From: Paraktedonobacter sp034438135
GTDB taxonomy: Bacteria > Chloroflexota > Ktedonobacteria > Ktedonobacterales > Ktedonobacteraceae
Assembly (NCBI GenBank): GCA_034438135.1
Contig: DAOTTL010000191.1
Span: 1 to 30,235 of the forward strand
Direction of reading: 5' to 3'
Length of the DNA stretch: 30,235 bases
The notes under the pieces are model-generated. The model saw only the letters and a program-made list of their open reading frames with translations, was not told where the DNA came from and made no database searches. Every line of letters begins with the position of its first letter. Position 1 is the first letter of the stretch. A program made the translations under genes and the position numbers. Shown here in pieces: positions 8,401-14,702 of the stretch.

Positions 8401-8491
8401 CAGGGTTTCGCAAAAGTCACCGCTCAGCCACTTCTCCTTTTTTTGGGGAGGGGTGGCTTTGCAAGCCGCTGAAAAATGGGGTATGACTCAT
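8401..8491. repeat. Hybrid element: family-A left end and family-B right end, no palindrome
   Basis: It starts with CAGGGTTTCGCAAAAGTCA, a family-A terminus, and ends with GGGGTATGACTCAT, a family-B terminus. Between them is the shared G-rich module with GGCTTTGCAAGCCGCTG, but the central palindrome is absent: the C-rich and G-rich parts meet at a T-run (about 8444-8450). It ends 22 bp before the start of the redoxin-CSD gene and makes up much of the 310-bp gap 8203-8512, where nothing else was recognised. Confidence 0.6.
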
Positions 8492-8512
8492 AGAAGATAC
8501 GGAGGATTTTTC

Positions 8513-9367
8513 ATGGTAACGACGCTTCAGATTCATGACCTGTTTCCTGATATTGAACTTCCAAACCAGCAGAACGAGTTAACGCATCTATCGCAGTTAG
8601 CTCGACCCGGTCTTCTGGATCAGCAACTGGGATTTCTCGATGGATATCCGCTTATCGTTGTTTTCATACGTGGTTTTTTCTGTCCGCGTGATCAGCAGCA
8701 GATGCGTCAGTTTGTCGCTTTCCAGGAAGAGCTGGCTGTCAATTATGCCAGGCTGGTCGTCATCAGTGCTGACCCGCCGCTGGTCCAGGCGGCCTTCAGG
8801 GCTGGCTTAGGTGCGCACTGGCCGTTTTTGTCGGATGAGGATCGAACTGTTATTAAACAACTCAATATTCTTGATGAGACGGAGGGGGAGTATGCGTATC
8901 GTTCACAGCCCTATACGTTTGTGCTGGGTTCCGATCTGCGCATTCACTCGATCTACAATGGATGGTACTTTGTTGGTCGGCCAACGACTGAGGAACTGCG
9001 GCACGATCTGCGTCTGTTGACGGAGAAGCGTGCCGATTACTTGTATGAGAGCTATACGAAGCCAGAGGTGCAGCAGGTGCGTATCCCTCAGCAGGACTGG
9101 ATGGATGGCGCTCCCACGCTTGGAACAAACGGTCTTCCCGTGGTTCAGGGTAGTATCCGCTGGTTTGATCAACAGGCAGGTATTGGCATGATCGCCAGAG
9201 TGGAAGAGGCTCAGGATGTTTTCTTCCATTTTACAGCTATTCCTGGTCAGGGCTATCGCACAATTCGTGCCGGGGTGCCAGTGCAGTTTGAGCTCATTGA
9301 GCGCGAGACTGGTCCAACAGCCCGCAATATCCAGCGGCTCACACCAGAAGAAGCCTCTCAAGGATGA
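8513..9367 (+). CDS. Redoxin (AhpC/TSA-like) fused to a cold-shock domain
   Basis: A 284-residue protein with two domains. Residues about 8-165 are a thioredoxin-fold redoxin: after a strand (PLIVVFIRG) comes FFCPRD with a single Cys57 at the peroxidatic position, then LVVISADPP and AHWPFLSDEDRTV as in AhpC/TSA-type peroxiredoxins. There is no second Cys nearby, so a 1-Cys mechanism would be needed. Residues 212-277 look like a cold-shock OB fold: GSIRWFDQQAGIGMI and VFFHFTAI match CSD strands 1-3 including the RNA-binding aromatic patch. The ATG at 8513 follows GGAGGA. Known of the families: peroxide reduction and single-stranded nucleic acid binding. The combination suggests redox control of RNA, an inference only. 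The stop lies 1 bp from the convergent crtYd stop. Confidence 0.85.
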   Translation: MVTTLQIHDLFPDIELPNQQNELTHLSQLARPGLLDQQLGFLDGYPLIVVFIRGFFCPRDQQQMRQFVAFQEELAVNYARLVVISADPPLVQAAFRAGLGAHWPFLSDEDRTVIKQLNILDETEGEYAYRSQPYTFVLGSDLRIHSIYNGWYFVGRPTTEELRHDLRLLTEKRADYLYESYTKPEVQQVRIPQQDWMDGAPTLGTNGLPVVQGSIRWFDQQAGIGMIARVEEAQDVFFHFTAIPGQGYRTIRAGVPVQFELIERETGPTARNIQRLTPEEASQG

Positions 9368-9368
9368 C

Positions 9369-9737
9369 TTATATTTTTTCTTTATTTCTTACCTTGTCCG
9401 AAGATTTGAGAAAGAAGAGGAAGCGAGATGGTAGTTTAAGGGATACACCCATTACAAAGCCCTGGACGATCATAGCGGCAGTCAGGAGGTAGAAGAGCGT
9501 TTCTTCGATGGGAACATTGCCGAGTTGCCAACCAGTGAGAAAAGCGGGGTCGAAGGACCAGATACGTTGTTGAATAGCAACGGCATCGGCCAGCGTAAAG
9601 TAGATAGCCAGTCCCAGAACAATCCAGGGCCATCTGAAGCGTTCGCGCCAGAGACGTCTCCAGCCCAAAAACCATTGTCCTCCAAGGATTGGGAGGGACC
9701 AGCCTAGCAGAAAGACTAGATAGAGCCAGTGTTTCAC
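9369..9737 (-). CDS. crtYd: Lycopene cyclase subunit CrtYd-like (membrane)
   Basis: A 122-residue membrane protein, second half of a split bacterial lycopene cyclase. Heterodimeric cyclases (CrtYc plus CrtYd) make beta or epsilon ionone rings on lycopene in the membrane. Seen: three hydrophobic helices and the motif PIEETLFYLLT at about residues 77-87, the paralogue of PLEEYLFCLL in the partner. It starts at GTG 9737, overlapping the upstream gene's TGA by 4 bp (GTGA), so translation is coupled. The basic tail (KSSDKVRNKEKI) is cytosolic-looking. The stop lies in a motif resembling a family-B repeat terminus (9361-9375). No phytoene synthase or desaturase is in the window. Confidence 0.78.
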   Translation of the reverse strand: MKHWLYLVFLLGWSLPILGGQWFLGWRRLWRERFRWPWIVLGLAIYFTLADAVAIQQRIWSFDPAFLTGWQLGNVPIEETLFYLLTAAMIVQGFVMGVSLKLPSRFLFFLKSSDKVRNKEKI

Positions 9738-10072
9738 GTGTCCGACTCCTGAGACTCTTTATGCTGGTCCCGCCACCAGAGGGAGAGTGCGAAGACCAGG
9801 GTCGTTGCCAGGGTAGCTTCCAGAAGACAGAAGAGATACTCTTCCAGAGGGATCTGCCAGATGCGCAGCCCCCACGTCTGTTGAGGAGTCCAGCCCCAGA
9901 TGCCCCAGACGGCGGCCAGATGGTCCCACGGAGCCATAGCGAGTAGCGAGAGCAGGAGCAACGCGCCCAGACCTGACCAGTAACGTCTGTCAAGCAGGCG
10001 CTTTCTCAAGAGCAGCAGGAGGACGATCAGGGGAATGACCAGAAAAAGAAAGAGGAAGCCCGCATAGGTCAT
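9734..10072 (-). CDS. crtYc: Lycopene cyclase subunit CrtYc-like (membrane)
   Basis: A 112-residue membrane protein, first subunit of a heterodimeric lycopene cyclase. Seen: an N-terminal MTYAGFLFLFLV helix typical of CrtYc-type domains (lycopene cyclase domain), a Lys/Arg loop, a second helix with APWDHLAAVWGIWGW, and PLEEYLFCLL in the third helix; the conserved Glu pair is thought to be catalytic in this family. The ATG at 10072 was chosen because the MTYAGF start matches the family; the longer frame to 10144 adds 24 non-hydrophobic residues. AGGAAAGG lies about 14 nt upstream. It overlaps crtYd by 4 bp. The 5' side runs into a family-A element at 10290-10631. Confidence 0.78.
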   Translation of the reverse strand: MTYAGFLFLFLVIPLIVLLLLLRKRLLDRRYWSGLGALLLLSLLAMAPWDHLAAVWGIWGWTPQQTWGLRIWQIPLEEYLFCLLEATLATTLVFALSLWWRDQHKESQESDT

Positions 10073-10280
10073 AGAATAGAAAATTCCTTTCCTGCCTTTA
10101 ACTAAACACGTTTTGCTCAGGACTTGCAAGGCTCTCTTATGCAAAAAGCCCGACGATCACATTTGTTAACAGCGTCTTTCACGTATAGGACCTGATTATG
10201 ACATACCTTGTAGAGAGGGGTCAAATGCATCATGGTCAAAAGAATTGTTGGTTAGCTGCCTCATCCTGCCAGTCTGTTTC

Positions 10281-10640
10281 TCTCTGGAACAGGGTTTCTC
10301 AAAAGCAGTGGCCAGACCCCCTCACAGGTAGAGGGTTTTCGCCGATCTGCTGCATCGGCCTGGCAGGCCACCCCACCCCATTTAAAAAGAGCAGCTGATG
10401 TGTGTTGTGGCGCGAATGAGCCACAACACACATCAGCTGCTCTTTTTCTTCTCTGTCGCCGGAGGAGACAGAGGGAGGAGCGAGAAAAAACCTCTACCTG
10501 TGAGGGCCAGACCCCTCCCCAAGCTTCCCAAGGTAAGAGCAGAATGCAGGAGCGCGGTCTCGCTCCTGCATTCTGCTCTCCTTCTTCTCAGGGTGAGCGG
10601 GTGGGGAGAAAACGACTTTTAAGAGACCCTGTCTCTGGCG
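10281..10640. mobile_element. Family-A element A2 (10290-10631) carrying a nested element C
   Basis: The outer ends are CAGGGTTTCTCAAAAG (10290-10305) and CTTTTAAGAGACCCTG (10616-10631), an imperfect inverted repeat. The flanks 10281-10289 and 10632-10640 share TCTCTGG in direct orientation, a likely decayed target duplication. The element's own palindrome has 19-bp perfect arms (10536-10554 and 10561-10579, loop CGGTCT). Its left part is interrupted by element C (10321-10504). Together they fill most of the gap between crtYc and the aminotransferase gene (10073-10741); the first 200 bp of that gap show nothing else. Confidence 0.8.
10310..10515. mobile_element. Element C copy 1 with 11-bp target duplication, nested in A2
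   Basis: The element is 10321-10504 (184 bp) with perfect 14-bp terminal inverted repeats (CTCACAGGTAGAGG and its complement). GGCCAGACCCC occurs directly on both sides (10310-10320 and 10505-10515), a perfect 11-bp target duplication that dates this insertion after element A2. Inside are a small dyad (GCCGAT / ATCGGC), a perfect 28-bp palindrome (arms 10384-10411 and 10420-10447, 8-nt loop) and another small hairpin (10451-10473). It does not code for protein. Confidence 0.87.
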
Positions 10641-10668
10641 AAGTCAGGAAAGTGCACCTGAGCTTTTA

Positions 10669-10677
10669 TGATACAAT
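10669..10677 (+). promoter_or_regulatory. Extended -10 promoter for the aminotransferase gene
   Basis: TGATACAAT fits TG-n-TACAAT, an extended -10. It would start transcription near 10684 and give a leader of about 58 nt. No good -35 is visible, as is common with extended -10 promoters. Confidence 0.35.
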
Positions 10678-10741
10678 GACCTCAAGATGATAAGACATGC
10701 AGGCCCACTTTTTAAATCTGTTGCTGAAAGGAAAGTGTTTT

Positions 10742-11947
10742 ATGGAGTGGAATAATTCATTTGCCAGGCGCATGGCATTGATAAAGCGTTCTCCGATTCG
10801 AGAGTTACTCAAACTGACTGATCAGCCCGATATGATTTCCTTTGCTGGAGGATTACCTGCACCTGAACTTTTTCCTCTGGAACGTATTCGAGAGGCAACC
10901 ACTATAGTACTTACCAGGTATGGTTCACAGGCGCTGCAATATAGTACAACTGAAGGGATGCTAGAGCTAAGAAGATTTTTAGCTCAGCGGCTCTCAAGTG
11001 ATGTGCTACAGGTGCATCCTGACAATATTTTAATAACCACAGGTTCGCAACAGGCCTTGGATCTCATTGCGCGTGCATTGCTTGACGAACGAGATCAGAT
11101 AGTAGTAGAAAATCCAACCTATCTTGGGATGCTTCAGGCATGTAAGCCCTATGACTTAACCTACCTGCCTGCAATGACAGATCAAGATGGGCTGTTGATC
11201 GAGCCATTGCCAGATCTGTTGCGCAAGAAGCCGAAATTGCTCTATGTGGTGCCGAACTATCAAAATCCTCAAGGCAGTACACTCAGTACTGAGCGGCGCT
11301 TAGAGCTGGTCTCGTTATTGGATGAGTATCCTGTTCCGCTGATTGAAGATAATCCTTATGGAGAGTTGCGCTATACGGGGAGTATAGAGCCAACCCTTAT
11401 GGAACTGGATGCGCAGAGACTGGGGATCAAAGAACTGAATGGCCGAGTTATCTATACGGGTACATTTTCCAAGATATTAAGTCCAGGCTTGCGTGTCGGA
11501 TGGGTTGCGGCCCCGCTGGAAGTGATCAATAAACTGATTGAATTGAAGCAGGGCATGGACTTACATTCCAGTACTCTCACTCAGTATATAACGTATGAGG
11601 TTGTGCGTGACAATTTTCTGGAGCAGCATATCGCAACATTGTGCACCGTCTATCGAGATCGACGAGATCATATGTTGGCAGCCATGGAAAACTATTTTCC
11701 AACTGAAGTCACATGGTCACATCCAGACGGCGGATTGTTTCTCATGGTCCATATGCCTGAGCATCTCGATGCGGAAGATTTGCTGGCGGAGGCACTGACG
11801 TATAAGGTTGCTTTTGTCCCTGGCATTGATTTTCATATAGGCAATGTAGGTCGCAACACCTTCAGGCTCAACTTTTCTAATGCCACACCTCAGCTGATCG
11901 ATGAAGGTATTAAGAGGCTTGGTCAATTGCTTAAGAGTCGTATCTGA
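10742..11947 (+). CDS. PLP-dependent aminotransferase (class I/II, 2-aminoadipate/MocR-like catalytic type)
   Basis: A 401-residue fold-type I aminotransferase. Seen: the N-terminal ISFAGGLPAPELFP, typical of the LysN/KAT II and MocR catalytic group; the PLP-binding stretch TTGSQQALDLIARALLDE; NPxxxNPQG-like PNYQNPQG; EDNPYGELRY with the Asp that contacts the pyridine nitrogen; and GTFSKIL with the Schiff-base Lys244. The C-terminal RLNFSNA carries the arginine that binds the substrate carboxylate. It lacks the GntR DNA-binding domain of MocR, so it acts as an enzyme, with 2-oxoglutarate as likely partner; 2-aminoadipate or an aromatic/branched amino acid are candidates. The ATG at 10742 follows AAAGGA. 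Downstream, the stop is inside a short hairpin (11944-11961). Confidence 0.9.
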   Translation: MEWNNSFARRMALIKRSPIRELLKLTDQPDMISFAGGLPAPELFPLERIREATTIVLTRYGSQALQYSTTEGMLELRRFLAQRLSSDVLQVHPDNILITTGSQQALDLIARALLDERDQIVVENPTYLGMLQACKPYDLTYLPAMTDQDGLLIEPLPDLLRKKPKLLYVVPNYQNPQGSTLSTERRLELVSLLDEYPVPLIEDNPYGELRYTGSIEPTLMELDAQRLGIKELNGRVIYTGTFSKILSPGLRVGWVAAPLEVINKLIELKQGMDLHSSTLTQYITYEVVRDNFLEQHIATLCTVYRDRRDHMLAAMENYFPTEVTWSHPDGGLFLMVHMPEHLDAEDLLAEALTYKVAFVPGIDFHIGNVGRNTFRLNFSNATPQLIDEGIKRLGQLLKSRI

Positions 11948-11997
11948 TTTTCCAAAATCAGGTCAAAAAGCTTTCGGCCTGCATAGCAGGCCGCCCC

Positions 11998-12182
11998 TTC
12001 ACGTTTAGAGGCTTCTTGCCGATCTTCTGTATCGGTCTGACAGGCCACCCCACCCCATTTAAAGAAGAGCAACTGGTGTGTGTTATGGTGCATTCGCACC
12101 ACAACACACACCAGTTGCTCTTCTTGTGCTCTGTCGCCAGAGGCGACAGAGGGAAAAGCGAGAAAAAACCTCTACCCGTGAG
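11998..12182. mobile_element. Element C copy 2 with 30-bp hairpin
   Basis: Homologous to 10321-10504 over its whole length: left end TTCACGTTTAGAGG, dyad near 12019, shared GGCCACCCCACCCCATTTAA, palindrome with 30-bp arms (12062-12091 and 12096-12125, one mismatch, 4-nt loop), hairpin CTCTGTCGCC/GGCGACAGAG (12129-12151), right end CCTCTACCCGTGAG. The TIRs match at 11 of 14 positions. No clear target duplication. A short stem (11975-11993) lies just to the left. Palindrome substitutions relative to copy 1 are compensated between arms. Confidence 0.8.
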
Positions 12183-12202
12183 CGCCCCGCCCTCCCGAAA
12201 AT

Positions 12203-12412
12203 ATAAGTCATCCCCAAATTGGATACTGTTGGCGAACTCCTTTTTCAAGCTCGCCTTGAAAAAGGAGTTCGCCAACAGTATCCAATTTTTCTGCGGCTTG
12301 CAAAGCCGCCCCTCTCTCCGAGAAAAGGGAGAAATGGCCGAGTTTGCAAGCTGTAAAGCAGCTTGCAAACTCGGCCATTTCTCCCTTGATTTCTGGCGGC
12401 TGCGCCGCTAGC
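12203..12412. mobile_element. Family-B element B3 with two long hairpins
   Basis: The left terminus is ATAAGTCATCCCC (12203-12215), then a perfect 34-bp palindrome (arms 12216-12249 and 12255-12288, 5-nt loop), then the common module TCTGCGGCTTGCAAAGCCGC, a second perfect palindrome with 29-bp arms (12325-12353 and 12359-12387, 5-nt loop), and TGGCGGCTGCGCCGCTAGCA near the right end. Compared with the end at 8467-8491, the 34-bp palindrome sits exactly between the GAAAAAT part and the GATGACTTAT part of the terminus, so it looks like an inserted or added unit. Together with element C it fills the gap 11948-12452; no gene is seen there. Confidence 0.75.
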
Positions 12413-12452
12413 ACTTCTTTTTCTTTGTCTTCGGCAGAAGGGAAGACTGGGG

Positions 12453-13532
12453 TTAGAGATCGGGCAGGGGATAGTAGTTTTCAGCACCGATGGCTCGGAC
12501 ATCGGAGAGCCAATCGCCATCGTAGATTTCGTTGGGTCCCTGCTGAGGATCAACAAAGGTCCACGCCTGGCGTTTATAGGTCCAGTTGTCAGGCTGGAGA
12601 CGGTGCGCGGCTCGGAACCAGGGTACGGCTGCGTCGGGATGTCCCTGGCGATACAGGTATTGTCCTAACTCGAAACTCGCCGCTGCCTCTGCTACCTCAG
12701 GTGGACGTGCGTGTGAGCGGCGCGTAACTTCGTTGGGTGAGAGTGCGTAGCGACTGGCCGATCCGTTGGCAACCCAATCACGTAGGGCGGCAATATATGC
12801 CTCAGGGTCAGTGCGGATCTTTCTGACTTCGGCTCTGACCTCAGCTGCGTGTCGCTGTTGAGGGGTCATCTCTGTCTCAGCGACGATTTGCTGATCGGTA
12901 CGTGGACGGTTGGAGGAGTTGCGACGAATTGGGTAGGCCGTTTCTGGTGGACGGACAATCATGCCCTGCTCGTCGATCCAGATACCGTTAGGTACATTGA
13001 TAACGCCGAGCAATTCATCCAGGACGTGAGCCTGATCGATGAGTGAGGGATGAGTAGGATGAGCGGCCTCAATCCAGGGTCGTGCAGCTTCAGCGCCAGC
13101 GGTATCGAGTGCCACAGTCACAATCTCAAGTCCCTGAGGATGGAGTTCTTCACGTAAAGCCTGCCACACGGGCAGGTCAAAGCGGCAGCCTCACCACGAG
13201 GCCCAGGTGACGAGCAGAACTTTCTGTCCACGCAGGTTGCTCAGAGCAAATGGCGTGCCGTTGAGATCAGGCAGCGTAATGTCAGGTAGGTGTGCACTGT
13301 TCAGTATATGCTCGCCTGTTTCGGGTCCAAGACACCAGATATCGTCTGTCTCAGCGTGCAAAAGTGGCATGCCAAGTCGTTGAGCCAGGCTCTGCACATC
13401 TACCAGTTTGGTATTGCTACCAGCAGGCAGGGGAACGCAGAGATCGTTTTTGCAAGCGCCCTCAGGCTTAATAGCCCAACCGGTACGTTGCTCAAGCTCC
13501 TCTGCACTCACAAAAAGTGTTTTCAGTATCAT
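12453..13532 (-). CDS. Thioredoxin-fold redoxin with in-frame TGA at the active site (candidate selenoprotein)
   Basis: The gene reads as one 359-residue protein if the TGA at 13193-13191 (codon 114) is decoded as selenocysteine. The residues before it are VLLVTWASW and after it GCRFDLPVWQALREE, giving the redox motif W-A-S-W-U-G-C-R, where TlpA/ResA-like redoxins have W-x-x-W-C-x-x-C. The same frame stays open and domain-like on both sides: residues about 82-230 form the redoxin fold (TLPDLNGTPFALSNLRG before, IVTVALD, HPSLIDQAHVLDELLGVINVP and IWIDEQGMIV after), and about 230-359 form a TPR-like tail. The ATG at 13532 follows AGGAAAG. The apparent restart at GTG 13169 has no ribosome-binding site. 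A hairpin 20 nt past the TGA fits a bacterial SECIS. Alternative: a recent nonsense mutation, giving a broken gene. Confidence 0.8.
13160..13176 (-). promoter_or_regulatory. SECIS-like hairpin downstream of the in-frame TGA
   Basis: In the mRNA sense CCTGCC (13176-13171) pairs with GGCAGG (13165-13160) around the loop CGTGT. There are 20 nt between the TGA and the loop, inside the 16-37 nt window known for bacterial SECIS elements, and the loop has G at its second position followed by U, also as known. The stem is 6 bp. The elements needed to read it (SelA, SelB, SelC, SelD) are not in the window. Confidence 0.55.
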
Positions 13533-13568
13533 CGATTTTCTTTCCTGAAATAGAGGGACGTTTGTCCA

Positions 13569-13577
13569 ATTATAACA
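13569..13577 (-). promoter_or_regulatory. Extended -10 promoter for the redoxin gene
   Basis: On the minus strand this reads TGTTATAAT, a consensus extended -10 (TG-n-TATAAT). It would start transcription near 13562 with a leader of about 30 nt before the ATG at 13532. The plus-strand HTH gene diverges from the same 184-bp gap. Confidence 0.5.
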
Positions 13578-13716
13578 TGCGAGAAAGAAGGCCACACCCT
13601 GCAAAGTAGATACATGCGGCACGGTTTTGGCGATCAGAGAACGCACCCACAGCTTTGTGACTGTTCAACAAGGATGAATGGCGGGTATGCTTGCAGAGGA
13701 AAGGAGAAATGTACCT

Positions 13717-14403
13717 ATGGCTACTCACGAAATTCCGCAGAGAGGCTGGAATTTGTTTGCCAGCGTCCTCCAGGAGATCCTGGTCGCTCAGGGATTGGGC
13801 CTGGGCCATCTTGATGATCGTGCCCATATTCATCGCGAGAAGGTGCGCCGCCTGCAACTCTCACTTAAGATACCTAAGAGTTTTCCGGTGCTGAATATCG
13901 ATGAAATGGAGTACGTTATCACAGCCTTTCAATTGAATCGCAACGAGAGGACGCGTCTGCGGGCAGCTCTCCTTGCGACTGCGATTGAAGAAACACTTAT
14001 GGATCGCATCAATCCAGACGATGCCCTCAAGGCTGCTGAGCAAATTTTCGGCATTATCGAACAGGCACTACAGGAGCATGAGCATGATCTGGTAGGCATG
14101 GGTGCTATCAAGGGAGGAGGCACTATGGCGTCTGAAGAAAGCGAGCTAGATCGCAAGCTGGGAAACGCGCTCACCGCTATCGATCACGCAACTCTTGCTC
14201 TCCATCTGAGTCGCAACGCAGATTCTCAGGTAGAGCGAGTTGAGCGTGCGCAGCAGGCGCTCGATAGCTTCAGATCGGCGCTCACAGAACTTGACAAAGC
14301 CGCTCCTCTTCTCAAAATGCATGATGCCTGGCATGTCTGGCGCGATGAGGCGCAGCAGGGGCTGACTGCCGCGCAGAGTCGCCTGGCTTCACTGGGCATC
14401 TAG
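13717..14403 (+). CDS. Putative helix-turn-helix (XRE-like) protein
   Basis: A 228-residue soluble protein. Residues about 10-85 resemble a Cro/CI-type helical domain as seen in many Chloroflexota proteins: REKVRRLQLSLKIPKSFPVLN then EMEYVITAFQLNRNERTRLRAALL, where a helix-turn-helix is followed by the regular NRNERTRL helix. Residues about 150-228 are a long helical, probably coiled-coil segment (LDRKLGNALTAIDHATLALH onward). No metal or catalytic motif is visible. The ATG at 13717 was chosen because AAAGGAG lies just upstream; an ATG at 13678 is possible. It is divergent from the Sec-type redoxin, so it might regulate it, which is only an inference. Confidence 0.65.
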   Translation: MATHEIPQRGWNLFASVLQEILVAQGLGLGHLDDRAHIHREKVRRLQLSLKIPKSFPVLNIDEMEYVITAFQLNRNERTRLRAALLATAIEETLMDRINPDDALKAAEQIFGIIEQALQEHEHDLVGMGAIKGGGTMASEESELDRKLGNALTAIDHATLALHLSRNADSQVERVERAQQALDSFRSALTELDKAAPLLKMHDAWHVWRDEAQQGLTAAQSRLASLGI

Positions 14404-14702
14404 CTCCTGCCTTGACTTACTTCCCTCATAGGTCTTTCTGTTGAGGAGAGCTTATCTCACAACGAACTGGCTATTCCGCAGCGATGGCAAGTTTGTTGTG
14501 CCCGGTAATTGTGGATTTATTACTCTTTCTATTACAAAAATAGGCATAATTTTTATTGCAATACATGTATAGGATTCAGCTTATCGCTCCTGCGAAAGGC
14601 TTGACCAGTTGGAGAGCACGACCTTCCAACCAGTGTTACAGTCCTTCAGTTTACGTAAAACAACAAAATCACCAGGTAGAGTCAGTACAAGAGGAAAAGA
14701 GC
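14404..14702 (+). other. 299-bp gap upstream of the zinc-ribbon gene
   Basis: No gene is supported. An open frame runs from 14556 into the zinc-ribbon protein, but its first 49 residues lack family character. An A/T-rich stretch (about 14518-14570) with TAATTTTTATTGC-like composition may hold the promoter. None of the palindromic elements occurs here. Confidence 0.4.

Noticed and set aside
11975..11993. Hairpin after the aminotransferase as an intrinsic terminator
   Set aside because: The 8-bp stem is followed by CCCC rather than a T-run and belongs to the flank of element C, so a terminator role is not supported.
12453..13169. A separate gene starting at GTG 13169
   Set aside because: It has no ribosome-binding site, starts in the middle of a thioredoxin fold and is in frame with the preceding half across one TGA, so both halves are one gene.
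14590..14660. tRNA-like stretch with AGTTGGAGAGC and CTTCCAA, as in a tRNA-Gly D-arm and anticodon loop
   Set aside because: The anticodon stem does not pair, there is no T-loop motif and the acceptor ends do not match, so it is a chance resemblance or a decayed fragment at best.
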